DNA from: a virus
Direction: 5' to 3' (one strand)
Virus record (IMG/VR): IMGVR_UViG_3300024350_000034
Coordinates: 1 to 23,182 of that record
Length of the DNA: 23,182 bases
In this document: positions 6,994 through 13,589 of the stretch, piece after piece
Layout: each line of letters opens with the position of its first letter
How positions within the stretch are numbered: position 1 is the first letter of the stretch
Position numbers and translations under genes: made by a program
Notes under the pieces: model-generated
Told to the model about the DNA's origin: nothing
What the model saw: the letters and a program-made list of their open reading frames with translations, nothing else
Databases searched by the model: none

Positions 6994-7001
6994 TTGTAGT
7001 T

Positions 7002-7322
7002 ATGGAAGACAATATTGTTAAATCATCGGATGTTAATCCAAAAGAAGAAAAGACAGATCAGCCTGTTAAAAAGTCGCCAGCGAAGCCAAAGAAGGTCGTT
7101 TCTGAGCGCAATCCTAATGAAGAAGTAGCTTCTGCTCCTGATGGACATAAGTTTGTTTATTATGCATCTGGTGCTGGCTATGTAACATCTTCTGGATTTA
7201 GATTCTCTGAAGATAAAAGAATTCATCTATTAAAAAATGAAGAAGCAGATCACCTTCTTCAGTTCCCAAACTTTAGACTGCCTGATCAACTAGAACTTAT
7301 TGAATATTCAAAGGAGATTTAA
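7002..7322 (+). CDS. Unknown 106-aa protein with charged N-terminal tail
   Basis: I do not recognise the family. The first 45 residues are rich in Lys, Glu, Asp, Pro and Ser and probably disordered. The rest looks like a small folded domain with many aromatic residues (HKFVYYASGAGY, SGFRFSEDKRIHLL, FPNFRLPDQLELIEY). The ATG at 7002 is chosen over an upstream GTG (6933) because the longer frame would be translated through the capsid terminator, while 7002 sits 8 nt after a -10-like element and begins a normal soluble protein. No ribosome binding site precedes it, in keeping with a leaderless transcript. It is followed 3 bases later by the next gene, whose AAGGAG lies inside its last codons. 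Position between capsid and fibre genes suggests a head or neck accessory role. Confidence 0.75.
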   Translation: MEDNIVKSSDVNPKEEKTDQPVKKSPAKPKKVVSERNPNEEVASAPDGHKFVYYASGAGYVTSSGFRFSEDKRIHLLKNEEADHLLQFPNFRLPDQLELIEYSKEI

Positions 7323-7325
7323 TAA

Positions 7326-7709
7326 ATGCCGGGTTCAGCTACTGACTATTTAGAAAATAAACTTATAGATCACACGATTGGTCCGACTGCGTATACAAGA
7401 CCTGCTGCAGTGTATATTTCTTTATATACGGTAGCCCCATCAGACGCTACGGCGGGGACAGAGGTTACTGGTGGTAGTTATGCAAGGCAGGTAGCTACAT
7501 TTGCAGCAGCCGCTGCTGGTGCAACTACCAATAACACTATTATCGACTTTACTTCGATGCCAGCGGCTACAGTGGTAGCTATCGGTATAAACGATGCATT
7601 AACCGCTGGTAACTTACTATTTTGGTCTACATTGACTACATCTAGAACTACAGTAGCCGGAGATACTATACGAATAAACTCCGGTGCTTTATCGGTTTCA
7701 TTGGATTAA
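7326..7709 (+). CDS. Small phage virion protein, gp80-like/tail-fibre-associated family
   Basis: A 127-aa protein of a kind common in siphoviruses: N-terminal SATDYLENKLIDHTIG, then TAYTRPAAVYISLYTV, GGSYARQVATFAAA, and a C-terminal RINSGALSVSLD. Such proteins are usually annotated as tail fibre or minor structural proteins and are predicted to be beta-rich. The composition (Ala, Thr, Ile, Gly, almost no Lys or Glu) fits a compact beta fold. AAGGAG at 7311-7316 lies 9 nt before the ATG. The next ATG starts one base after this stop. Family recognition is from pattern memory, so the exact name is uncertain, but membership of a recurrent virion protein family is likely. Confidence 0.8.
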   Translation: MPGSATDYLENKLIDHTIGPTAYTRPAAVYISLYTVAPSDATAGTEVTGGSYARQVATFAAAAAGATTNNTIIDFTSMPAATVVAIGINDALTAGNLLFWSTLTTSRTTVAGDTIRINSGALSVSLD

Positions 7710-7710
7710 T

Positions 7711-8052
7711 ATGCTTAGAAGAGAAATACTTGGTAATGTTGTATCGACAACAATAAACGTAGCTCTTACAAACGTAGGTACATCAATATCATTATTGAAT
7801 GGAACTACATTTCCCACAGGGGCAACAGCCCCTTTTGTCATAGTAATCGACAGAGGAACGATTAATGAAGAAAAAATATTAGTAGCCTCTAGAAGTGCAA
7901 ACACTTTAACTGTAAGCTCAAGAGGATATGATGGCACACCTGCTGTAGCTCATGCAAACGCTGCAACTGTGGATCACGTTTTAGATGCTACTACTATTCA
8001 GGATATGAACACTACTGTATATGATACAGAATTATTATTGTGGGTGAACTAA
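7711..8052 (+). CDS. Virion structural protein, fibre-associated
   Basis: A 113-aa beta-rich protein. The segment EKILVASRSANTLTVSSRGYDGT followed by AHANAATVDHVLDATTIQDMN resembles a repeated motif of tail-fibre and baseplate proteins, in which a beta-hairpin with SRGYDGT is followed by a His-containing turn. I chose ATG 7711, one base after the previous stop, over an in-frame ATG at 7684 inside the preceding gene. No strong Shine-Dalgarno sequence is present, so translation probably depends on termination-reinitiation from the upstream gene. The next gene's ATG follows directly after its stop. Function is inferred from motif and neighbours. Confidence 0.8.
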   Translation: MLRREILGNVVSTTINVALTNVGTSISLLNGTTFPTGATAPFVIVIDRGTINEEKILVASRSANTLTVSSRGYDGTPAVAHANAATVDHVLDATTIQDMNTTVYDTELLLWVN

Positions 8053-8391
8053 ATGCCAGCTTTAACTCCTAAAACTCTTTATATAGGCCAAGGCAATGGT
8101 GCAACAGCTAATACTATTTATACTGCTAACACCACTTCTGGAAACTATACAATTATTAAAAGTATAAATGTTTGTAATGCAAACACTTCTACTACAAAAA
8201 CTATCAATTTAAATATAGTTCCACCAGCAGGTTCTCCTGCTGAGACTAATTTATATCTTAGCAACTTATCAATTCCTGCGAACACTTCTGTGCAAATTGA
8301 TACTACTTTAATATTGAGTAACTCATATTTTGTATCAATTAACCATACTGGTAATGTAACTGTTGTAATGACAGGAGTTGAATACGTCTAA
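8053..8391 (+). CDS. Small beta-rich virion protein
   Basis: A 112-aa protein rich in Thr, Asn, Ile and Ser with alternating hydrophobic residues (INLNIVPPAG, LYLSNLSIPANTSVQIDTTL). This pattern is typical of small beta-sandwich phage structural proteins of the kind with an IPANTSVQID-like edge. No catalytic motif, signal peptide or membrane segment is visible. The ATG abuts the previous stop with zero spacing, and only a weak GGGTGA precedes it, so coupled translation is likely. A minor tail, fibre or decoration protein is the best reading from context. Confidence 0.8.
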   Translation: MPALTPKTLYIGQGNGATANTIYTANTTSGNYTIIKSINVCNANTSTTKTINLNIVPPAGSPAETNLYLSNLSIPANTSVQIDTTLILSNSYFVSINHTGNVTVVMTGVEYV

Positions 8392-8402
8392 AAGAGGTGC
8401 CA

Positions 8403-8741
8403 ATGGCTGCTGAACGTAATATAAAAATTTATCAAGGCGATACTTATGTACATGAGGTTAGGGTTAAGGACAACTCTAATGTTGCAATAAATATTACTTC
8501 TAGAACATATGCAGGCCAAATAAGAAAAACAAAAACCTCTAATGTGATCATAGCTACATTCACTACTGCTATAACAAATGCAGCTAATGGAACTTTCAAT
8601 TTTTCTTTATCTTCTAATACAACTTCAAATATTCAAAGTGGAGTTTATTATTATGATATTCAGGAAACAAATGGTATTGTTGTAACAACATTGCTAAGCG
8701 GAAGAGCGGAGGTGGAGGGGGAGGTTACGCGTGCCGGGTGA
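8403..8741 (+). CDS. Baseplate/fibre Ig-like protein
   Basis: A 112-aa protein. IKIYQGDTYVHEVRVKDNSN, then TSRTYAGQIRKTKTS and GVYYYDIQET, match the layout of BppU N-terminal-like and related Ig-like phage baseplate domains, where a QGDT strand opens the fold and a YYYDIQ strand lies near its end. ATG 8403 is preferred over GTG 8397 because AGAGG at 8393-8397 lies 5 nt upstream of the ATG. The last codons are G-rich and hold the ribosome binding site of the next gene, with which it overlaps by 11 bases. Role: connector or adsorption-apparatus structural domain. Identification is by pattern and is moderately sure. Confidence 0.78.
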   Translation: MAAERNIKIYQGDTYVHEVRVKDNSNVAINITSRTYAGQIRKTKTSNVIIATFTTAITNAANGTFNFSLSSNTTSNIQSGVYYYDIQETNGIVVTTLLSGRAEVEGEVTRAG

Positions 8742-9018
8742 TATCACTATCGTACAAGTTCAATCCCCTGTTTACAGTGAATCAACTAATTTAACATTGA
8801 GTGATTCAGATGTAACAGCAGTAACAGTTACATCTTCAGATGTAACAATACTAAATACATCTGCAGCAACTATTTCACTTCCAACTTCAACAAATTTATC
8901 TAATTCTATACCAATGGAATTGGCTGAAGTCGGGGATGCTGGTGTATCTGTTCTAGCCTCTAGATCAGATCATGTGCATCCAGTGATTAATTTAGTATTA
9001 AATGGAGGAAATTTTTAA
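8731..9018 (+). CDS. Short tail-fibre-related protein with SRSDHVHP motif
   Basis: A 95-aa protein starting at GTG 8731. GGGGGAGG at 8717-8724, an unusually strong ribosome binding site, lies 6 nt upstream, which decides the start. The N-terminal half is Thr/Ser/Val-rich with repeated SDVT units (SDSDVTAVTV, SSDVTIL). The C-terminal half carries AEVGDAGVSVLASRSDHVHP, a motif found near shaft or tip segments of many tail fibres. It ends 0 bases before the ATG of the large fibre gene, so it may assemble with that protein or represent a split-off part of a longer fibre. No membrane or signal segment is visible. Confidence 0.78.
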   Translation: MPGDITIVQVQSPVYSESTNLTLSDSDVTAVTVTSSDVTILNTSAATISLPTSTNLSNSIPMELAEVGDAGVSVLASRSDHVHPVINLVLNGGNF

Positions 9019-10005
9019 ATGGCTAATACGCTAAGAATTAAAAGAAGGGCAACAGGGGCCACAGGCGCTCCCTCTAGCCTAAAAAATGCTGAACTTGCAT
9101 TTAATGAAGTTGATAAAGTTCTTTACTACGGTCTGGGTACTGATGGCAATGGTGATGCTACTACTATAATAGGAATTGGTGGTGAAGGATCTTTTGTTAC
9201 ATTAACAAGTGCTCAAACACTATCTGGCAATAAAACATTTACTGGCAACGTAGCTCTGGGTAGCTTGGCAACTGCTACTACACAAACCCCCGGCTCAAAT
9301 ACAACAGCAGTAGCGACTACAGCGTTCGTTACTGCTGCTGTGTCTGCTGCAACATCTGGCGTGTCATCTGTTGCTGGTACTGCCAATGAGGTTCTTGTTA
9401 ATGGTGGAACCACCGCAGCAACAGGTGCAGTAACATTAAGTTTGCCTTCTAATGTTACAATTAATAATGATTTATTAGTAAGTAATAACTTAACTATAAC
9501 TGGTAACTTAACTGTTAATGGTACGACTACAACAGTTAACTCAACAACATTAAATGTTGATGATAAAAATATCATTATCGGTAACGTAGCTACTCCAACA
9601 GATACTACTGCTGACGGAGGCGGTATCACACTTCAAGGCACTACCGACAAAACAATTAGTTGGTCGAATACTACAAAAGCTTGGACTCTTTCTGAAGATC
9701 TAGATATTGTATCTGGCAAAGTATTTAAGATAAATAATACATCTGTTCTTTCAAATACAACTCTTGGGTCTGGTGTTGTCAACTCTTCGCTGACGAGTGT
9801 GGGCACTATCGGCACAGGTGTATGGCAAGGCACCGCTGTTGCCGTTCTCTATGGCGGTACTGGCGCTACTACCCAATCTGGGGCTAGAACAAACTTAGGC
9901 CTTGGAACAATTGCTACACAGAATGCAAACAGCGTTTCAATAACTGGTGGTAGTATAAGTTCTATAACTCTTGATCTCGTAACGGTTGATGGAGGAAGTT
10001 TCTAG
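9019..10005 (+). CDS. Tail fibre protein
   Basis: A 328-aa fibre. The N-terminus (NTLRIKRRATGATGAPSSL, then NAELAFNEVDKVLYYG) is the virion-attachment domain seen on many phage fibres from aquatic habitats. The rest is Thr/Asn/Val/Gly-rich repetitive shaft: SGNKTFTGNVALGS, TTAVATTAFV, NLTITGNLTVNGTTTTVNS, VGTIGTGVWQGTAVAVLYGG, then TGATTQSGARTNLGLGT, a collar-type motif. It likely trimerises and takes part in host recognition. GGAGG at 9004-9008 lies 10 nt before the ATG, which abuts the previous stop. There is no obvious chaperone or receptor-binding enzyme domain at the C-terminus; the receptor-binding tip may be on a neighbouring protein. Confidence 0.85.
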   Translation: MANTLRIKRRATGATGAPSSLKNAELAFNEVDKVLYYGLGTDGNGDATTIIGIGGEGSFVTLTSAQTLSGNKTFTGNVALGSLATATTQTPGSNTTAVATTAFVTAAVSAATSGVSSVAGTANEVLVNGGTTAATGAVTLSLPSNVTINNDLLVSNNLTITGNLTVNGTTTTVNSTTLNVDDKNIIIGNVATPTDTTADGGGITLQGTTDKTISWSNTTKAWTLSEDLDIVSGKVFKINNTSVLSNTTLGSGVVNSSLTSVGTIGTGVWQGTAVAVLYGGTGATTQSGARTNLGLGTIATQNANSVSITGGSISSITLDLVTVDGGSF

Positions 10006-10020
10006 AATTAAGGAGCTTTC

Positions 10021-10509
10021 ATGGCTAATACTATTAAAATAAAAAATTCTAATATAAGTGGAAATGTGCCATCAACTCTAGAGTATGGTGAATTAGCAAT
10101 TAATTATAACGATAGTTCTCTTTTCCACAAAGATAATAGCAATGTTATTATTAAAACAGATTTAGCATTTAATTTAGTTTCTACATTCACATATCCCGGA
10201 ACCTTATCGGTTTCAACTGGATCGGCCAGATTCTATATGCATAAATCTGGAACAATAAAAAATGTAATTGCTTCAGTTGGAATATCTCCAGCAGGCTCAT
10301 CGGTTGAAGTAGATATATTAAAAAATGGAACTACAATATTTACTGGTGGAACAAATAGACCAATAATAACAGCAGGTAACTATGTAGATACTAGTTCGAT
10401 TCCAGCAGTAACATCTTTTTCTGCGGGAGATTATTTTACTGTAAATATAGTATCAATAGGATCTTCAACTGCTGGATCAAACTTAGTGGTAGAATTGATC
10501 TATAACTGA
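10021..10509 (+). CDS. Second, shorter fibre-like protein with the same anchor domain
   Basis: A 162-aa protein whose first 40 residues (ANTIKIKNSN, then VPSTLEYGELAINYNDSSLF) follow the same plan as the upstream fibre: MANT..IK, PS.L...ELA.N..D..L. The remaining 120 residues form a different, beta-rich domain (FYMHKSGTIKNVIASVGIS, FSAGDYFTVNIVSIGSS) resembling small jelly-roll or Ig-like tip domains. It may be an alternative receptor-binding tip or a decoration protein using the same docking site. AAGGAG at 10010-10015 lies 5 nt before the ATG. No catalytic motif is visible. Confidence 0.8.
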   Translation: MANTIKIKNSNISGNVPSTLEYGELAINYNDSSLFHKDNSNVIIKTDLAFNLVSTFTYPGTLSVSTGSARFYMHKSGTIKNVIASVGISPAGSSVEVDILKNGTTIFTGGTNRPIITAGNYVDTSSIPAVTSFSAGDYFTVNIVSIGSSTAGSNLVVELIYN

Positions 10510-10523
10510 TATAAAGAGGGAAA

Positions 10524-11336
10524 ATGGCAGATTCGGATATTCAAATAACAGCGGGTTCTGGAACAAAGGTAGATACTAGAACTGTAGGAACAGGTTCTGA
10601 TGAACATAGACAGGTCATAGTAATCGGAGATCCAACAACAGCGGCCAACGTAGCGCCAGTTGATGGAACTTATGGTCTTGAAGTTGATGTAAGCAGAGTA
10701 GTCCCCGGTACAGGGGCGACAAATCTAGGCAAGGCTGAAGATACAGCTCACGTTGACGGGGATGTTGGCGTGATGATGCTTGGAGTGCGTAATCACTTTA
10801 CTGGCAGTAATACAGATGGTGATTATGCTGCTTTATCTGTTGGTAGTTATGGCGATTTAAATACTTTAAGAAGAGCAGATTTAGTTAAATTAAGTAATAC
10901 ATCTGCAGGATTAACAACTGCAACAACAACCTATGCAATAGGAGATCAAACTGGAACAATATTTACATTACCTAATGCTGCTAGATTATCTAATGGTGGT
11001 GGAACTGTCGTTGGTATTACATTGATTGATTCATCGGATGTTATTGGAGCAATGGATGTTGTTCTTTTTGATTCCAGCGTAACTTTAGCAGCAGATAATG
11101 CTGCCTTTTCTATATCAGACTCAGACGCAAACAAAATTATTGCTTTAGTACCTCTTGCAGGCGCAACAGATATCGGAAACAACAGGATAGCTCAATCATT
11201 TAACTTAGCTGTACCATATATTTGCTCTGGTGGTAATACATTATATGCTGCCTTAATAACAAGAAGCAACAATGCTGTATATTCTAATTCTGGAGTTACA
11301 AGTTTATTGTTGAATGTTTATGTGGAAAAGAACTAA
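10524..11336 (+). CDS. Virion structural protein, fibre cluster
   Basis: A 270-aa protein with an N-terminal region of charged beta turns (KVDTRTVGTGSDEHRQVIVI, then DVGVMMLGVRN and TDGDYAALSVGSYGDL) and a C-terminal beta-rich domain with many Asn, Ser and Ala (VVGITLIDSSDVIGAMDVVL, SDSDANKIIALVPLAG). The layout resembles structural proteins often found in the fibre clusters of aquatic siphoviruses, where the C-terminal part forms a jelly-roll-like domain. I cannot name the family. AGAGGG lies just upstream of the ATG. The stop overlaps the next start by one base. Likely a tail, baseplate or capsid-surface component. Confidence 0.8.
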   Translation: MADSDIQITAGSGTKVDTRTVGTGSDEHRQVIVIGDPTTAANVAPVDGTYGLEVDVSRVVPGTGATNLGKAEDTAHVDGDVGVMMLGVRNHFTGSNTDGDYAALSVGSYGDLNTLRRADLVKLSNTSAGLTTATTTYAIGDQTGTIFTLPNAARLSNGGGTVVGITLIDSSDVIGAMDVVLFDSSVTLAADNAAFSISDSDANKIIALVPLAGATDIGNNRIAQSFNLAVPYICSGGNTLYAALITRSNNAVYSNSGVTSLLLNVYVEKN

Positions 11337-12196
11337 TGCCATATCTGTTTGGAGCAGCTAATAATGATACAATAAACCTGCTCACAACTCAAGCAAATAT
11401 TTTTAATCCAGATTCTGGTAATTTAGTTAATATTTGGTTTTATCCAACATCTTTAACAGCCGGTAGATATCTATGGCATTTTAATGATACAAACTTAGCT
11501 ACTGGCAATGGTGTATCAATAGATACAACAACAACTAGATTAAGATATCAAAATGCAGCTGGCGGTCTTTATATTTTGACTGGAGTTGAAAATATCACAG
11601 TAGATAGATGGTGGTTTTTGTCTATTTTTGTATTAAGAGATAATACGAACAGCAGGGATGTTGTTAGAGCTTGGCTTGGAAATGAATCTACTGCCCCTCT
11701 GGAAATGACAGTATCAATAACTACAAATGCTGCTTCCGTAACTGCCTCTGCTTTAACTATAGGGAATGGCGGCGGTGGTTCTTTGGCATTTAATGGGCTT
11801 ATAGGTCAAACTTCATTTTTACATCAAAGGCAGGTCGGATTAGATCTTGGATCTGCTGGTGGTATATTCCCCCTCAATACACGAACAGCCATAAGTCAGG
11901 CAGAGGCTGATCTAATATATGAAAGATGGACTAAATATTTTTGGCTGGGAAATCCAAGATTTAGTTATATATCCACAGGTAGCAAAACTGTGACAAATAA
12001 CTTGGATATTACAAGATTTTTTTATACCCCGATGAATGGAAATCTATATTATAGATTCCACTCAGATCTTTTGCCATCCTATTTAGCTACTGGGTTTACA
12101 ACACTGACAGGCGCTACATTATCGGCAAGTAGAGAGCCAAATCCATTAGTATATAATTGGTTAATGAATGATAAACTGACACCACGAAGAAGATAA
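11336..12196 (+). CDS. Concanavalin A/LamG-like lectin domain virion protein
   Basis: A 286-aa protein. The first 200 residues have the features of the LamG/concanavalin A-like fold: NLVNIWFYPTSLTAGRYLWH, then RWWFLSIFVLRDN, VRAWLGNESTAPLEM, and ALTIGNGGGGSLAFNGLIGQ, a typical strand-turn pattern with a Trp-rich core. Such domains on phage particles bind sugars or other surface ligands. The C-terminal 80 residues are rich in Tyr, Phe and Asn and end in a basic DKLTPRRR. The start ATG overlaps the previous stop by one base. It probably helps adsorption. The fold assignment is from pattern and is moderately sure. Confidence 0.78.
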   Translation: MPYLFGAANNDTINLLTTQANIFNPDSGNLVNIWFYPTSLTAGRYLWHFNDTNLATGNGVSIDTTTTRLRYQNAAGGLYILTGVENITVDRWWFLSIFVLRDNTNSRDVVRAWLGNESTAPLEMTVSITTNAASVTASALTIGNGGGGSLAFNGLIGQTSFLHQRQVGLDLGSAGGIFPLNTRTAISQAEADLIYERWTKYFWLGNPRFSYISTGSKTVTNNLDITRFFYTPMNGNLYYRFHSDLLPSYLATGFTTLTGATLSASREPNPLVYNWLMNDKLTPRRR

Positions 12197-12198
12197 TC

Positions 12199-12390
12199 AT
12201 GAGTCTACTACTATTGTTCAATCAACAAACGGGCGCTCCAGTAACTTATGGTTATTGGGGGATATCTATGAATATAGATCCATACAATGAAAAATTTTTA
12301 TTTTCATCTTCAATGACCCCAAATTATAAATTGAAAACTAAAATGGATTCTGTTGTCTATAATTCATTTATTTCACCATCTTATATGTAA
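12199..12390 (+). CDS. Short 63-aa protein with hydrophobic MSLLLLFNQ start
   Basis: Small protein whose N-terminus (MSLLLLFNQQTGAP) resembles the start seen on many small phage fibre-cluster proteins. The rest is Tyr, Ser, Met and Asn-rich (YGYWGISMNIDPYNEKFLF). The hydrophobic start is too short (six residues) for a transmembrane helix or normal signal peptide. It begins two bases after the previous stop and is the last gene before a small promoter-like gap. It may be a truncated member of a longer family or a genuine mini-protein. Function unknown. Confidence 0.65.
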   Translation: MSLLLLFNQQTGAPVTYGYWGISMNIDPYNEKFLFSSSMTPNYKLKTKMDSVVYNSFISPSYM

Positions 12391-12414
12391 AAAGACTTTA
12401 TTCTTTGAATGGTG

Positions 12415-12420
12415 TATAAT
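12415..12420 (+). promoter_or_regulatory. Consensus -10 TATAAT 6 nt before ATG 12427
   Basis: Perfect TATAAT directly preceded by TG (GGTGTATAAT), ending 6 nt before ATG 12427, which has no Shine-Dalgarno sequence. It lies in the 36-base gap after the fibre cluster. No -35 box matches at the usual distance. It could drive the 49-aa gene as a leaderless transcript and the endolysin behind it. Confidence 0.55.
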
Positions 12421-12426
12421 TTGAAT

Positions 12427-12576
12427 ATGTCAGATATCAATGTCAATCCGGAAATTCTAATAAATGATCTTTTGGATCAAATAAAAAAATTAACTCTTGA
12501 TAATGCAATTTTAAGATGTTATATTGTAAATCTAGAGAGCGATAAGAAGGTTGAAACAAAAACAACCTCTAAATAA
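12427..12576 (+). CDS. 49-aa protein with predicted coiled coil
   Basis: ATG 12427 opens 49 codons that end with TAA at 12574-12576. The protein is acidic in the first half with a heptad-like Ile/Leu pattern (ILINDLLDQIKKLTLDNAIL) that suggests a short coiled coil, and has a Lys/Thr-rich tail. It has one Cys. A consensus -10 lies 6 nt upstream and no ribosome binding site is present. It is followed 14 bases later by the endolysin, which has its own GGAG. No membrane segment is visible, so it is not an obvious holin. Function unknown; coding status is supported by promoter position, codon composition and spacing between neighbours. Confidence 0.65.
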   Translation: MSDINVNPEILINDLLDQIKKLTLDNAILRCYIVNLESDKKVETKTTSK

Positions 12577-12590
12577 TTAATGGAGATTTT

Positions 12591-13433
12591 ATGTCAAGAA
12601 TGTATATGGCGGGCTACAATGGCTCAACTCTAACAGAGGCCGCTTTAAATGTTTGGAATCCTTGGGTCAGAATAGATCCAGAATTTAGAAGAAGGTTGAA
12701 GCTTCTCATGGACGCATCAATTGATGCTGGGAAGCAGGTCGGTATTGGCGGATCTTGGAGATCCTCTAGTAGTCAATTAAATCTATTTCTATCAAGGTAT
12801 ACCCCTGAAGACGATGGCGATCTAACAGGTGATACATATTGGCCATATACATTAAATGGTAAATTAGTTGATTATTGGGAGAAGAAACCTAATGTAGCGC
12901 CAGCAGCACCTCCCGGTCTTTCTTATCATGAAAGCACCACAAAGGCTGGTCATTGCTTAGCTGTTGATATGGTTGGGGATCTCTCTTTTGTACATCAGAA
13001 TGTAGGAAAATTTGGGCTTATTCATTTTGGAAATATAAATGGAGAACCTTGGCATATACAGCCATATGAAATACCTCATTCAAGAAGATCATATAATTCA
13101 ACAATACATGAACCTCTCAAAGTATTCCAGAGCACAGCGCCAGTTCCTCAACCACCCAAGCCAGCTAAGCCTGTTGTTGTGGTCCCAGTTCCAACATTAA
13201 GACTTACATCGCCCATTACAGCAAATAAAGAAGTTTTAAAGCTACAGCAGATATGCACATTCTGGGGCTGGTATACGAGCAAGTGTGATGGATGGTTTGG
13301 TGTTCAAACTGAATATGCTGTTAAGAAGATGCAAACTGCATTAAAGATAACAGCAGACGGCGTGTATGGCCCAGTGACTGCGGCGGCTTATAAAAAATTT
13401 GCTGAGACTATTACGGCTATTGCAGTTAACTAG
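12591..13433 (+). CDS. Endolysin: M15-type D,D-/L,D-peptidase with peptidoglycan-binding domain
   Basis: Cuts the peptide part of the cell wall for host lysis. The N-terminal 160 residues show the M15 pattern: GSWRSSSSQLNLF at 54-66, SYHE (His113), HCLAVDMVGD (Asp126) and GEPWHIQP (Glu152, His155), the last giving the catalytic base and third zinc ligand. The spacing from His113 to Asp126 is 13 residues, longer than the classic H-x6-D; His121 lies between. A Pro-rich linker (VPQPPKPAKPVVVVPVP) joins a PG_binding_1-type domain at about 210-275, with GWFGVQTEYAVKKMQ and DGVYGPVTAAAYKKF as its repeat halves. No signal peptide is present, so export would need a holin, which I do not see. GGAG at 12582-12585 lies 5 nt before the ATG. 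Confidence 0.88.
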   Translation: MSRMYMAGYNGSTLTEAALNVWNPWVRIDPEFRRRLKLLMDASIDAGKQVGIGGSWRSSSSQLNLFLSRYTPEDDGDLTGDTYWPYTLNGKLVDYWEKKPNVAPAAPPGLSYHESTTKAGHCLAVDMVGDLSFVHQNVGKFGLIHFGNINGEPWHIQPYEIPHSRRSYNSTIHEPLKVFQSTAPVPQPPKPAKPVVVVPVPTLRLTSPITANKEVLKLQQICTFWGWYTSKCDGWFGVQTEYAVKKMQTALKITADGVYGPVTAAAYKKFAETITAIAVN

Positions 13434-13459
13434 TTCTATCCATCAAAACCCTTGTATTG

Positions 13460-13465
13460 TATAAT
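13460..13465 (+). promoter_or_regulatory. Consensus -10 TATAAT upstream of the Cys-rich mini-gene
   Basis: TATAAT preceded by TG in the 71-base gap after the endolysin. The start site would fall near 13472, giving a leader of about 30 nt with AGGAGGG before the ATG at 13505. The same spacing places ATG 13474 at the expected transcript start, which opens only 13 codons and overlaps the real gene. This promoter would feed the mini-gene and the connector genes. Confidence 0.5.
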
Positions 13466-13504
13466 CTATATAGATGAACTACATCAAAGATTTAGGAGGG
13501 TTTT

Positions 13505-13582
13505 ATGAGAAATAAAACTTGTGATTGCGGCTGCGAGTGCGTTGAACATTGTGATTGCGGTTGCGAAGAATGTGACTGCTAG
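13505..13582 (+). CDS. 25-aa cysteine-rich mini-protein
   Basis: ATG 13505 opens 25 codons ending with TAG at 13580-13582. A full AGGAGGG at 13494-13500 lies 4 nt upstream. Nine of 25 residues are Cys, arranged as TCDCGCECVEH then CDCGCEECDC, plus one His: two near copies of a CDCGCE unit 10 codons apart, mirrored by a 17-base near-perfect DNA repeat (13520-13536 and 13550-13566). The density of closely spaced Cys with Asp and Glu suggests metal binding in the manner of a metallothionein, or a redox or cross-linking peptide; this is inference. Its stop overlaps the ribosome binding site of the connector gene (AGGTG). No signal peptide is visible. It is too small for usual gene callers. Confidence 0.7.
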   Translation: MRNKTCDCGCECVEHCDCGCEECDC

Positions 13583-13589
13583 GTGAAAA

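Noticed and set aside
6933-7001. N-terminal extension of the 7002 gene from GTG 6933
   Set aside because: It would translate through the capsid terminator hairpin and lacks a ribosome binding site; ATG 7002 has a well-placed -10 element and starts a plausible protein.
9213-9833. Minus-strand ORFs opposite the tail fibre
   Set aside because: Val/Thr/Ala-rich shadows of the repetitive Thr/Asn shaft, with no start signals.
13474-13515. 13-codon leader peptide before the Cys-rich mini-gene
   Set aside because: It opens at the expected transcript start but overlaps the AGGAGGG and ATG of the real gene out of frame and has no recognisable attenuator structure or repeated codons.
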